Shown: positions 43,129 through 50,526 of the stretch, one piece after another
How positions within the stretch are numbered: position 1 is the stretch's first letter
How the letters are laid out: the number at the start of each line of letters is the position of its first letter
DNA from: Ruminococcaceae bacterium UBA2854
GTDB lineage: Bacteria > Bacillota > Clostridia > Oscillospirales > Acutalibacteraceae
NCBI GenBank assembly: GCA_002350765.1
Contig: DEFK01000036.1
Location: 1 to 52,829, forward strand
Reading direction: 5' to 3'
DNA length: 52,829 bases
Position numbers and translations under genes: made by a program
Notes under the pieces: generated by a model
What the model was told of the DNA's origin: nothing
The model's database searches: none
What the model saw: only the letters and a program-made list of their open reading frames with translations

Positions 43129-43157
43129 ACGCCGACTCGTCTGAGTCGGCGTTTTTA
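43129..43157. terminator. Bidirectional terminator
   Basis: Perfect 10-bp stem ACGCCGACTC/GAGTCGGCGT with 4-nt loop and T-run, between convergent genes. Confidence 0.88.
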
Positions 43158-43604
43158 ATCCTCTTTTTTGTTATCCGATTTGTCATTCGGATGTTCCTCG
43201 GTTTTCTCTACCGTAATGTTGCTGATTTTAATTTTATAATTATTATCGGCTTTTTTCTTACGCTCTTTTTCCCGAGCGGTATTTTTATAAACCATATCTC
43301 CGATAAACGAACCGAGCATACCTACTATAAGGTAAATAAAAACGTAAATGTGCCAGTGGTAAAAATGGCTGTAGATAAGCACGCTTCCTATATAGATTAT
43401 CGGCGCGATTAGCGGAAAAGTGAAGTCAACTCCTCGTTTCCACGAAAAGATAACAGCCGATAAAAGCGCTGTCGCGGGGAATACAAACTGGTACTCTATC
43501 GCGTCGTATTTATAATTTTCGCCCTGGAAGAATATCGGCATAACGAGATAAATCAGCGCTATAACGATACCGTAAGGGATATATCTTTTTACAATATTTA
43601 ACAT
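43155..43604 (-). CDS. Small membrane protein with basic/acidic tail
   Basis: A 149-aa protein with four hydrophobic helices (about 10-27, 41-55, 65-79 and 86-104) and a hydrophilic cytoplasmic C-terminus (REKERKKKADNN...). I recognise no family. It follows the HAD gene directly (stop of one adjoins start of the other), so they are co-transcribed. Confidence 0.7.
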   Translation of the reverse strand: MLNIVKRYIPYGIVIALIYLVMPIFFQGENYKYDAIEYQFVFPATALLSAVIFSWKRGVDFTFPLIAPIIYIGSVLIYSHFYHWHIYVFIYLIVGMLGSFIGDMVYKNTAREKERKKKADNNYKIKISNITVEKTEEHPNDKSDNKKED

Positions 43605-44339
43605 TTAAAACTCCTGAATTTTTACGTCAGGAAGCATTCTGGCGTAATTGAGAAGCTCCCTCATACTTCCGTGTTTGTATTCGGAATAATCTGCGTCCGA
43701 ACGGTTGACAAGACAATCCGTGAGCACATATGCGTCCATACCGACCTGCGCGCTCGGCAAAATATCCTCGTCTATATCGTTGCCGACCATTAAGCATTGT
43801 TCGGCTTCCGCTTTTATTTTTTCCGCGATCTCCGTAAAATATTTAGGATTAGGCTTAGAAGTTGAGAAATTTTCGTAAGAAGCTACGAGTTCAAAATCTC
43901 CTGGCTTAACTCCCGCCCAGCCCATTCGGTTTTTGATAGCGACCTCGGGGAACAGCGGATTAGTCGCGGCGATAAGCGTATAGCCCTTGTTCTTTAAGGT
44001 CTTTATAATCTCGGGCACAAGCGGGTTGAACCTGGTCGCGGCTTTACACTCATTGAATTCGTTGATATAGAAATCGTCGAAATCCTTAACGTATTTCAAA
44101 ACCCCGTTGCCGAGAATTTTTGAGAAGGTTTCCCAGAACGCTAAACGGTTAGGACGGCTTCCGTCGTTTTTAACCATCGAGTTGGTAGCCTTCCATACAG
44201 CCTTAATAAGCTGTTCGTCCTCGAGCTTAAAAATCGGACAAAAGCGGTTGCTAAGCTCGGTAAAATATATTTTTATAAATTTATCCTGATCCATCGGCAG
44301 CATGGTGCCGTCTAAATCAAATAGAATGTATTTAAGCAA
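43605..44339 (-). CDS. HAD-superfamily hydrolase (phosphatase-like)
   Basis: A 244-aa haloacid dehalogenase-type enzyme. Motif I is FDLDGTMLP with the nucleophile Asp, motif II AATNP, motif III KPNPKYF, and motif IV MVGNDIDEDILPS. A helical cap lies between motifs I and II. The start is a TTG placed 7 nt after GGGAGG; five upstream in-frame codons contain that site and are excluded. Substrate unknown. Confidence 0.88.
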   Translation of the reverse strand: MLKYILFDLDGTMLPMDQDKFIKIYFTELSNRFCPIFKLEDEQLIKAVWKATNSMVKNDGSRPNRLAFWETFSKILGNGVLKYVKDFDDFYINEFNECKAATRFNPLVPEIIKTLKNKGYTLIAATNPLFPEVAIKNRMGWAGVKPGDFELVASYENFSTSKPNPKYFTEIAEKIKAEAEQCLMVGNDIDEDILPSAQVGMDAYVLTDCLVNRSDADYSEYKHGSMRELLNYARMLPDVKIQEF

Positions 44340-44409
44340 AGCAATACCTCCCAATCTTTACTTGGTTTTTATTATACTCCTTTGATGCGGTTATTTCAAG
44401 ATTTTTATA

Positions 44410-44438
44410 TTGAGAAATAAAACTCTTTGTGATATAAT
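44410..44438 (+). promoter_or_regulatory. Promoter of the lipoprotein at 44473
   Basis: TTGAGA (44410-44415), 17 bp, TATAAT (44433-44438). Confidence 0.75.
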
Positions 44439-44472
44439 ACAGTAAGAAAATTCTGGGAGATTGAATTGATAT

Positions 44473-45174
44473 ATGAAAAAACTCATCACGGCGTTTTTGA
44501 TAATTATGATTTTAACAGCGGCTTGCTCATGTTCCGAGACTGCCGAAAAGAAGGTCGAAACAACCGCTAAGCCGATACCGACCACCTCCACGGCGACGGA
44601 AAAGGCGACCGAAACTACTCAGCCCGAAACAAAAAAGGAAAAAGAAACTAAAAAGCCGACCGAAAAGCCTACCGAGAAAAAGGAGAAAAAGCCGAAAAAA
44701 ACCAAGCCGACGACTATGCCTCCGACCCAGGGAAAAACAAGACCTAATACGCATGTTGCCGTAACAGCTCCGCCTAAGGGGAGCTTTTCGTCGAGCGACT
44801 TTATCTTTACCTTTAAGAAAAAGGAAATTAAACTGAATCAGAAAACAGAGAGCGTGTTTAAGCTTATCGGCGACGACAACGCTATCGGCGAGCTCTCGAA
44901 AAAGCGTACCGAGTACGAGTACGACGATTTTATTCTGACGACCTATAAAGAGGACGACGAGGAACGAATTGATTTAATCGAGATTATCGGCGACGGCGCT
45001 TCTACTTCCAAGGGCGCTAAAATCGGTATGTTCGCGACCAGGCTGAAAAGACTTTACGGCGACCCGAATAAGCTGACCGAGACAAAGTATGTGTACGGCT
45101 CGGGAGATAAAACGCTGACCTTCGCGTATGAGAATAATATCGTTACCGATATAACGTATAAATACAGCCATTAA
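44473..45174 (+). CDS. Predicted lipoprotein with Thr/Lys/Pro-rich linker
   Basis: A 233-aa lipoprotein. The signal helix ends at a TAAC or SCSC lipobox around Cys18-Cys20. A ~70-residue linker of TEK/KPTEKPTEK type spans the wall zone. The C-terminal ~120 residues form a small acidic domain ending in TLTFAYENNIVTDITYKYSH. No family is recognised, but the shape (short repeat with Y-G-D-P and final beta strands) suggests a SmpA/BamE-like or PepSY-like fold; this is only a guess. Confidence 0.75.
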   Translation: MKKLITAFLIIMILTAACSCSETAEKKVETTAKPIPTTSTATEKATETTQPETKKEKETKKPTEKPTEKKEKKPKKTKPTTMPPTQGKTRPNTHVAVTAPPKGSFSSSDFIFTFKKKEIKLNQKTESVFKLIGDDNAIGELSKKRTEYEYDDFILTTYKEDDEERIDLIEIIGDGASTSKGAKIGMFATRLKRLYGDPNKLTETKYVYGSGDKTLTFAYENNIVTDITYKYSH

Positions 45175-45176
45175 CG

Positions 45177-45210
45177 CTCCGTGTAAAGTCTGAACTTTAT
45201 CGAAACGGAG
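45177..45210 (+). terminator. Hairpin after the lipoprotein gene
   Basis: CTCCGT (45177-45182) pairs with ACGGAG (45205-45210) over a 22-nt loop. No T-run follows, so terminator function is uncertain. Confidence 0.35.
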
Positions 45211-45318
45211 TTCAGCGCGATTTCAGAGTATGATAACCCCTCCGCTGAGATTGGACAAGGAAAAAACCGCGTTATTTGATGTATGTTTTTTCGGTATGTA
45301 AAATGTTTAAGAAAACTA

Positions 45319-45347
45319 TTGAAATTAATTTCTTAATATGTTATTAT
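45319..45347 (+). promoter_or_regulatory. tRNA-Thr promoter
   Basis: TTGAAA (45319-45324), 17 bp, TATTAT (45342-45347), 25 bp before the mature tRNA end. Confidence 0.65.
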
Positions 45348-45371
45348 ATATGACGGACTTAAAATCCATAA

Positions 45372-45447
<76 letters not shown>

Positions 45448-45451
45448 ACGA

Positions 45452-45500
45452 AAAACCGCATTGTAAAGCCATTTTTGGCGTTTTACAGTGCGGTTTTTAT
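45452..45500 (+). terminator. Terminator of tRNA-Thr
   Basis: AAACCGCATTGTAAA pairs with TTTTACAGTGCGGTTT around a GCCATTTTTGGC loop helix, followed by TTTATTTTTCT. Confidence 0.85.
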
Positions 45501-45890
45501 TTTTCTATAAGCGAATTAAAAGCGACTTTGCCGACTATTTGCCGTCTAAATCCATTTTTCTTGTTATTAAAGATATATTTTACGCTATTTGGTCTCTTTT
45601 TGTTTTAACAAATATAATTTGCTAAAATCTACATTCATTTTGGTTGTATTCTTGATAAAGAATATAGTCAATAAAATCTCCATACCACAACTGAATAAGC
45701 ATATAGTACAAAACGCAAGTACATCCACTAAATAGTATTAAAAATTTAACGATAAGTATGAAAAAGCCTTAGAGAAATATTGAAAAAAGTGTTTTTCTTT
45801 CTTTATTTACAGCGTATTAAATTTTTCCATAAAATCCATACACCTTATTAAAGGAACAAAAATGGTTCTTAAAAAGAATCTTTTCCAGTA

Positions 45891-45919
45891 TTGACACCAT
45901 CAAAAACTCGAGTTACAAT
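45891..45919 (+). promoter_or_regulatory. Promoter of the structured RNA
   Basis: TTGACA (45891-45896), exactly 17 bp, TACAAT (45914-45919). A GGTTCTT/AAGAATC hairpin (about 45864-45880) lies just upstream and may be an operator. Confidence 0.8.
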
Positions 45920-45925
45920 ATTTAT

Positions 45926-46137
45926 AGAAAATAAAAAACGACGGCAACTATTAGGGATTGGCCGTTCCTAATAGTCTGCACGAGTGAAGCAAGCACTCAC
46001 ACAGCGGATATAATATCCGCACCGTCCATTACAGTATACCAATTATTTCTATTTATTTCAATAGGTATTGTTATATTGTTTTCGTGTCATATTTTAATTT
46101 GACGCCGTGTGATTGCTCTCACACGGCGTTTTCTTTT
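45926..46137 (+). ncRNA. Candidate small structured RNA with four-way junction
   Basis: A promoter at 45891-45919 and a terminator at 46101-46137 bound a ~210-nt non-coding stretch. GACGG (45940-45944) pairs with CCGTC (46022-46026) and encloses three hairpins: CTATTAGG/CCTAATAG (45948-45974), GAGTG/CACTC with a 7-nt loop (45982-45998), and GCGGAT/ATCCGC (46004-46020). ATACC/GGTAT (46036-46068) may form another. I match it to no riboswitch, T-box, 6S or tmRNA pattern. The 383-aa gene starts 90 nt after the terminator. Confidence 0.65.
46101..46137 (+). terminator. Strong terminator of the structured RNA
   Basis: Perfect 12-bp stem GACGCCGTGTGA/TCACACGGCGTT (outer pair G-T) with a 6-nt loop and TTCTTTTT tail. 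Confidence 0.88.
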
Positions 46138-46166
46138 TCTGAATTTTGAGAAAGGAGAAACACAAA

Positions 46167-46175
46167 ATGTTTTAG
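46167..46175 (+). CDS. Two-codon minigene in the leader of the 383-aa gene
   Basis: AAAGGAG followed 9 nt later by ATG-TTT-TAG. The site is as good as that of the real gene at 46227. It could be a chance match or a start-stop regulatory element. Confidence 0.3.
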   Translation: MF

Positions 46176-46226
46176 TTTTTTTAAAAAATAACAAACACTT
46201 AAATAATTTAGAAAAGGAGATTTTTT

Positions 46227-47378
46227 ATGATACCTATTAAATCAAAAAATGAAATTGTAAACTATATTTTAAAATTCGCTAAAACAACAAATATTGACAT
46301 CTTTGAATATTTACCGATCGAACAAAATGAAGATGCTTTGCTGGAATTTTTATTTCCAAATGATAAACGGGAAATGGAAGCAGTAGATAAAGTTGCGCTT
46401 ATCCTTGGAATTAACTACTACGATTTACTGTGTTGTAATACTGATAGAATCAACGATTACATTGAAGATGATGTTTTTTTCAAGCATATAAATAAATATA
46501 AAGAAGTATTAAACGGAAATGCAGAAAATGTGTTTTTTACTTTTTCAAATATAGAGGATTTTGTTAACTCTTACTGTGATTTGTGCGAAACATATGTCTT
46601 TATGTTTAAGGAAATTTTAAAAACAGACGGCAAAATTATAAACATTGAATGTTTTAATTTTTTAGCATCTGTATTAGGTTCATATGACATTGCTAATCCG
46701 GAAACTGAATTACTAAATATCGGCTTAATGCTTCGATTTAAAAAAATATACAATGAGGAAGTAAAAAAATATAATTTAAATGATATTTTTGAATTTCGTT
46801 CAGTTAAATTCCTTGACTTATGGCGTTGCGCAGATTTTATTAATAATCCAAATTTGATAAATAAACTCGATCATTTTGCGCCAAATTGGAGAATTCGGGC
46901 TCAAAATAAGTGTGAACAGTTCAAGCAGAATAATATGGATATTTTTATAATAAATTCTGACGGTTCAAAAGAATTACTTTCTGAGCAAGATAAAGAAGTA
47001 TTGATACAAAAACTTCAGAACATTTTAAAATCTGCTCCCGCTGCATTTAAAAACAACGAGGAAAGAATAGCCTATTCTTTAAGTACCGAATATCAAAATA
47101 GAATCCTCGCACGAGCAAATTCAAAACCTGTTATGTTGCCAAATACTTTCGATATATTTGATTTTTTTGAAGCGGAATTTGGATTAGACAGTTATTTAAC
47201 AGAAGTATTCTTAGACGCTCAGAGTGAATTTGAAAGTATTACTAATATATCTGAAAACGAGAACCCTGAGGAATACGAATACACAATGCTGACATACGTT
47301 GCCGGTGCAATGGGGTGGAATTACGATAGCGTGTTGGAATTATACAAAGCACAAATAGAATTTAACGAAATTTATTAA
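46227..47378 (+). CDS. 383-aa protein of unknown function, element cargo
   Basis: No family is recognised. The product is acidic, mostly helical in appearance, without signal peptide, membrane segment or Cys-metal motif. The N-terminal segment VDKVALILGINYYDLLCCN (54-72) and the C-terminal TYVAGAMGWNYDSVLELYKA share the pattern V-A-x-x-x-G-x-N-Y-D, hinting at two related helical units at the ends. AAAAGGAG sits 7 nt before the ATG. It follows the structured RNA and its terminator, so it may depend on readthrough or on a promoter I cannot define. AT-rich codons mark it as acquired. Accessory, defence or regulatory roles are only inference. Confidence 0.65.
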   Translation: MIPIKSKNEIVNYILKFAKTTNIDIFEYLPIEQNEDALLEFLFPNDKREMEAVDKVALILGINYYDLLCCNTDRINDYIEDDVFFKHINKYKEVLNGNAENVFFTFSNIEDFVNSYCDLCETYVFMFKEILKTDGKIINIECFNFLASVLGSYDIANPETELLNIGLMLRFKKIYNEEVKKYNLNDIFEFRSVKFLDLWRCADFINNPNLINKLDHFAPNWRIRAQNKCEQFKQNNMDIFIINSDGSKELLSEQDKEVLIQKLQNILKSAPAAFKNNEERIAYSLSTEYQNRILARANSKPVMLPNTFDIFDFFEAEFGLDSYLTEVFLDAQSEFESITNISENENPEEYEYTMLTYVAGAMGWNYDSVLELYKAQIEFNEIY

Positions 47379-47404
47379 AAAACCTTTGCATCCCGATGGC
47401 TTTA

Positions 47405-47428
47405 GTTGATAATTATCAACTTTTATAA
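47405..47428 (+). terminator. Palindrome after the 383-aa gene
   Basis: Perfect palindrome GTTGATAATTATCAAC followed by TTTTAT; a weak terminator or protein site. Confidence 0.4.
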
Positions 47429-47463
47429 AAAATATTTTGTTAATGTTTTATTTTAAGCACCAT

Positions 47464-47756
47464 GGGGTAAGTTAGTTAATAAATATGGTTAGTCAGTGTT
47501 TTTATAAGCGTTATTTTTAATGATTAACTTACCCTGTGAGCCCGCACAAACACTGACTTTTTAGGGGTAAAAAAGCACCTTTTTCATGGGGTGAGTCAAC
47601 TGACCCCCTCTTCTTTAGAAAAAAGGGCTTGACTTACCCTGTTTTATATATGTTTTGTGTACGTTTTATATACGTTTTGGGTATGTTTTTATACTGACTG
47701 ACTCACTTTTGTAATTTTTCACGACTAACTTACCCTAATTTTCATTGACTTACCCC
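47464..47756. repeat. Seven iteron-like 12-bp motifs YTRACTYACCCY
   Basis: Copies at 47464-47475 (inverted), 47524-47535, 47588-47599 (inverted), 47629-47640, 47697-47708 (weak), 47725-47736 and 47745-47756. The first pair is flanked by an 11-bp inverted repeat AGTCAGTGTTT (47491-47501) and AAACACTGACT (47548-47558). They may bind an integrase arm domain, Xis or an initiator. Confidence 0.7.
47649..47692 (+). repeat. Four tandem 11-bp repeats TAYGTTTTNNN
   Basis: TATGTTTTGTG, TACGTTTTATA, TACGTTTTGGG and TATGTTTTTAT directly abut one another, so the constant part recurs on one face of the helix. They lie inside the YTRACTYACCCY array. Confidence 0.75.
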
Positions 47757-48169
47757 GTCGCTTTTTAATAAAAAGAGAACTGAATATTTTATCATGTATA
47801 TGGAATAAATATAGTGTTTTTTCGCCAACATGTAACTCCCCAAAGGCAAACAAGATTGCCCAAAGGTGAAGCTAAAGAGAAAATATTTTTAAAAAGTTCC
47901 TGCATTTAGTTTTACTTCAGAATTAATGGTATGCTCTCTCGATATGTTTTCGAGAGAGTGAACTTTTATAAAAAATAAAATTTAAACTTTTTCGCTCATA
48001 ATATATATGTAAGGTTATTTTAGAAAACAATTGACAAACGAATATAACATAACATTTTAAATAAAAACTTTTATACAAGTTTATTTTACATAAAAATACA
48101 ACCAACCAAAAACAACAAAAGCCTTACGAAAAAACATCCGCTGAAAAGCGTTAGAAAGGAGAATCCTAT

Positions 48170-48364
48170 ATGGTGCAATTACCAAGAATGCGCACACTGG
48201 ATGCATGCTTTAACGCAATTAAAGAAATGGATCCGAATTCTGCCGTGTCTAAGTATTATATTAGACAGTTAGCGTTATCAGGACAAATCTCATGTAAAAT
48301 GTGCGGCTCCAAAAGATTAATTAATCTTGATGCGCTTATTGATTTTTTGTCATCTAGTGAATGA
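48170..48364 (+). CDS. xis: Excisionase-like helix-turn-helix protein
   Basis: A 64-aa protein beginning MVQLPRMRTLDACFNAIKE. The core SKYYIRQLALSGQISCKMCGSKRLINLDALIDFL follows, split by its turn, and has the winged-helix layout of MerR/excisionase-type proteins: recognition helix, short wing and LINLDALIDF ending. Its place just before an integrase supports a role in directing excision. AGAAAGGAG precedes the ATG. Confidence 0.8.
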   Translation: MVQLPRMRTLDACFNAIKEMDPNSAVSKYYIRQLALSGQISCKMCGSKRLINLDALIDFLSSSE

Positions 48365-48376
48365 TTCATTCAAAAC

Positions 48377-48407
48377 GTTCCCCCCTGACCAATGGTCAGG
48401 GAGGAAC
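48377..48407. repeat. Strong hairpin between xis and int
   Basis: GTTCCCCCCTGACC pairs with GGTCAGGGAGGAAC over a 3-nt loop with one mismatch. A related sequence occurs inverted just after int (49685-49732). Confidence 0.7.
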
Positions 48408-48434
48408 ACATTTTGAGTAAAGGAGTGATTTTTA

Positions 48435-49619
48435 ATGGCACATATAAGAAAACGTGGTGAAAGTTACGAAATAACCGTAAGTTGTGGTTATAATTCCGTT
48501 GGAAAAAAGATTCGAAAATCAATTACGTACACACCTTCCCCCAATATGAGTGATCGTCAAATTAAAAAAGAGGTTAATCGTCAAGCAGTGTTGTTTGAGG
48601 AAAGCTGTAAGAATGGCACAGCGGCTTCTGGTGGTAAAATTAAGTTAGATGATTTTGTAAAACAATTTTACCTAATAAATGCAAAAGACTTTTTATCTGA
48701 AATAGATTTTAATTATTACAAAAGTATTTTAAAAAATCATATTTCACCAGTGTTGGGGCATATGAAATTGAAAGATATAAAGCCAATACATGTTCAAGAG
48801 TTTGTAAACATTATAAAAGAAAAGCCGTCCGATAAATCAAAATCAGGAAAGCTCGCTGCAACATCAGTACGCCGATATTTTACTGTTTTGCAGTCTGTAA
48901 TGCATCATGCCTATAAGCTTGGGCTCATAGGTATAAACCCCGCCTCCAGTGACAGAATAACGTTACCACGTATAGAAGAACCAACGACGGAAATTTTAAC
49001 CAAGGAAGAGCTTGATAAAATATTTAATTTACTAAATGATGAGCAGCTTATGTTTAAACTATTAATACATATTGCGATAAATTCAGGCTGTAGACGAGGG
49101 GAGCTCGTTGGCTTAAAGTGGAGCGATGTGGATTTTAAAACTGGGGTAATTACAATTCAAAGAAGTAACTATAAGGTAAAAAACGGACCAATTAGAAGCA
49201 AGGAACCCAAAAATAAAAAGAAGCGCTTTGTTACATTACCGCCGTATTGCCTGGAGTTATTAAAGGAATATAGGGCGGAACAGAATGTCTTACAGTTTGA
49301 ACTCGGTGATGCTTGGTGTGGAGACAACTGGATTTTCATTCAGGCAGATGGTAAACCGATGCACCCTACCACGCCGACACAGTGGTTCAGTAAATTTTTA
49401 AAAAAGCACAACTTAAAACATATTAAATTTCACGCTTTACGGCACACCTCGGCAACGTTATTACTTGCAAACGGAACTAATATTAAAAACGTGGCCAGCC
49501 GTTTAGGCCACGCACAATTAAAAACAACTAACCGTTATGTACACGCTTTGGATGCTGCCGATATGGAAGCTGCTAATAAATTTGAAGAATTATTTAATCC
49601 TAACAGTAAAAAAGAATAG
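48435..49619 (+). CDS. int: Tyrosine recombinase/integrase
   Basis: A 394-aa site-specific recombinase. The N-terminal arm-binding domain (about 1-60) begins MAHIRKRGESYEITVSCG. The core-binding SAM-like domain is at about 70-170. The catalytic domain has Arg220 (GCRRGEL), the His333-x-x-Arg336 box (HALRH), His359 (LGHAQ) and nucleophile Tyr368 (TTNRY). Length and layout match integrases of Clostridia integrative elements. GAGTGA with AAAGGAG lies ahead of the ATG. xis is immediately upstream. Confidence 0.96.
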   Translation: MAHIRKRGESYEITVSCGYNSVGKKIRKSITYTPSPNMSDRQIKKEVNRQAVLFEESCKNGTAASGGKIKLDDFVKQFYLINAKDFLSEIDFNYYKSILKNHISPVLGHMKLKDIKPIHVQEFVNIIKEKPSDKSKSGKLAATSVRRYFTVLQSVMHHAYKLGLIGINPASSDRITLPRIEEPTTEILTKEELDKIFNLLNDEQLMFKLLIHIAINSGCRRGELVGLKWSDVDFKTGVITIQRSNYKVKNGPIRSKEPKNKKKRFVTLPPYCLELLKEYRAEQNVLQFELGDAWCGDNWIFIQADGKPMHPTTPTQWFSKFLKKHNLKHIKFHALRHTSATLLLANGTNIKNVASRLGHAQLKTTNRYVHALDAADMEAANKFEELFNPNSKKE

Positions 49620-49620
49620 A

Positions 49621-49666
49621 ACAAGGCTATAACCGTTTTTTTAGAAGGGTTATAGCCTTGTTTTAA
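49621..49666 (+). terminator. int terminator
   Basis: Perfect 14-bp stem ACAAGGCTATAACC/GGTTATAGCCTTGT followed by TTTTAA. Confidence 0.9.
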
Positions 49667-49684
49667 TACGAAAAAACTTCTTGA

Positions 49685-49732
49685 CCATTGGGGAACATTA
49701 TGCTAATTAAACAACATAAAAGTTCCCTATGG
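49685..49732. repeat. Inverted repeat downstream of int
   Basis: CCATTGGGGAAC (49685-49696) and GTTCCCTATGG (49722-49732) are imperfect inverted repeats around a 25-bp centre. GACCATTGGGGAAC resembles the arms of the xis-int hairpin. Confidence 0.55.
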
Positions 49733-49850
49733 TTAAAAAACAACTAAAGTAAACAAGCGTATAAGAATGCATCTGTTCTTTCTTATACGCTTAATATTAT
49801 ATAATTTAACAACATATTAATAATAGCAAATAATATAGTAAGTTTTTTAC

Positions 49851-50330
49851 AACAATGCAACAACCAACAGAAAGCGTTTCTTTAAGTTGAAACAACAAAA
49901 AGATATTAAGTGAGGATGTTTTTATAATATTGTTCTATTTATAAAAAGTTGATTTAAAATAACTATGAGGAAATATTACAACAGTCAACAAGATATAAAT
50001 ATAGTAAACTAAATCTTTTAAACAACAACGGAACAACCAACAGAAAACGTTTCTTTAAGTTGAAATAAAAACAAAAACCTATTAAGTAAAGATGTTTTTA
50101 TGTTGTTCTATTTATAAAAGTTGATTTAAAATAACTATAAGAAAATATTACAACAGTCAACAACACAATAAAATAGGAAGCTTTTTAACAACAATGCAAC
50201 ATTCAACAGAAAGTGTGTATTTGTGTTGAGATAATAAAAAACATATTTGGTAAAGTTTTTTAATAATCTTCTATTTATAAAAAAGAGGTTTAAAAAAATA
50301 TAAATAAATTATGTTATATTATGCAATAAA
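49851..50330 (+). repeat. Three tandem ~170-bp repeats
   Basis: Units starting near 49851, 50021 and 50188 share AACAACAATGCAAC, CAACAGAAA, TTCTTTAAGTTGAAA, ATTAAGT, GATGTTTTTAT, TTGTTCTATTTATAAAA, GTTGATTTAAAATAACTAT and AATATTACAACAGTCAACAA in order. Offsets between the CAACAG anchors are about 173 and 166 bp; the third unit is the most diverged. No frame is open through it. Confidence 0.8.
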
Positions 50331-50409
50331 AAACATGTATAATAGATTTTTATATCAGTATAAAAAACCTTTGTTGGTAGTTGGTTTGTTTTTTTATGAG
50401 AGATAATTT

Positions 50410-50476
50410 ATATGGGTGTAAAAAATGTTGGTTATTATCAAACAAGGGAATTTTTGGTAATTTTTTACCCCCATAT
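50410..50476 (+). repeat. 17-bp inverted repeat downstream of rep
   Basis: ATATGGGTGTAAAAAAT (50410-50426) and ATTTTTTACCCCCATAT (50460-50476) pair with a single mismatch around 33 nt. Could be the body of a small RNA or a replication site. Confidence 0.75.
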
Positions 50477-50488
50477 AGCAAGTTCCTA

Positions 50489-50517
50489 AAAGGGTTTTTC
50501 ACCCTTTTATTTTTTTG
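50489..50517 (+). terminator. Terminator reading plus-strand
   Basis: AAAAGGGT/ACCCTTTT stem followed by ATTTTTTTG. On the minus strand the T-run is short, so it mainly ends plus-strand transcripts. Confidence 0.7.
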
Positions 50518-50526
50518 TTTTCTTTT

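Larger units (their letters stand above)
47379..48169. other. Non-coding region upstream of the excisionase
   Basis: A 791-bp gap without a convincing gene. Besides the two repeat arrays it has an 8-bp hairpin CTCTCTCG/CGAGAGAG (47934-47958), two CCCAAAGG copies (about 47838-47865), and a TTGACA at 48031-48036 with only a weak -10 that may drive xis. Confidence 0.6.
49667..50526. other. Non-coding region between int and rep
   Basis: An 860-bp AT-rich gap holding the downstream inverted repeat, the three ~170-bp repeats, a TATAAT at 50338-50343 and the long inverted repeat plus terminator at 50410-50515. A 76-codon frame at 50381-50611 overlaps rep antisense and is not supported. Confidence 0.6.

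Noticed and set aside
44970..45174. 65-codon antisense frame in the lipoprotein gene
   Set aside because: Antisense shadow with no supporting signals.
45926..46137. T-box, 6S RNA or tRNA-like identity of the structured RNA
   Set aside because: No T-box core, no long 6S-type hairpin with central bubble, and the cloverleaf-like shape lacks conserved tRNA bases.
47923..48105. 60-codon minus-strand frame before xis
   Set aside because: AT-rich chance frame across a hairpin, no ribosome-binding site.
47649..50330. CRISPR array
   Set aside because: The 11-bp and ~170-bp repeats lack regular unique spacers and no cas genes are present.
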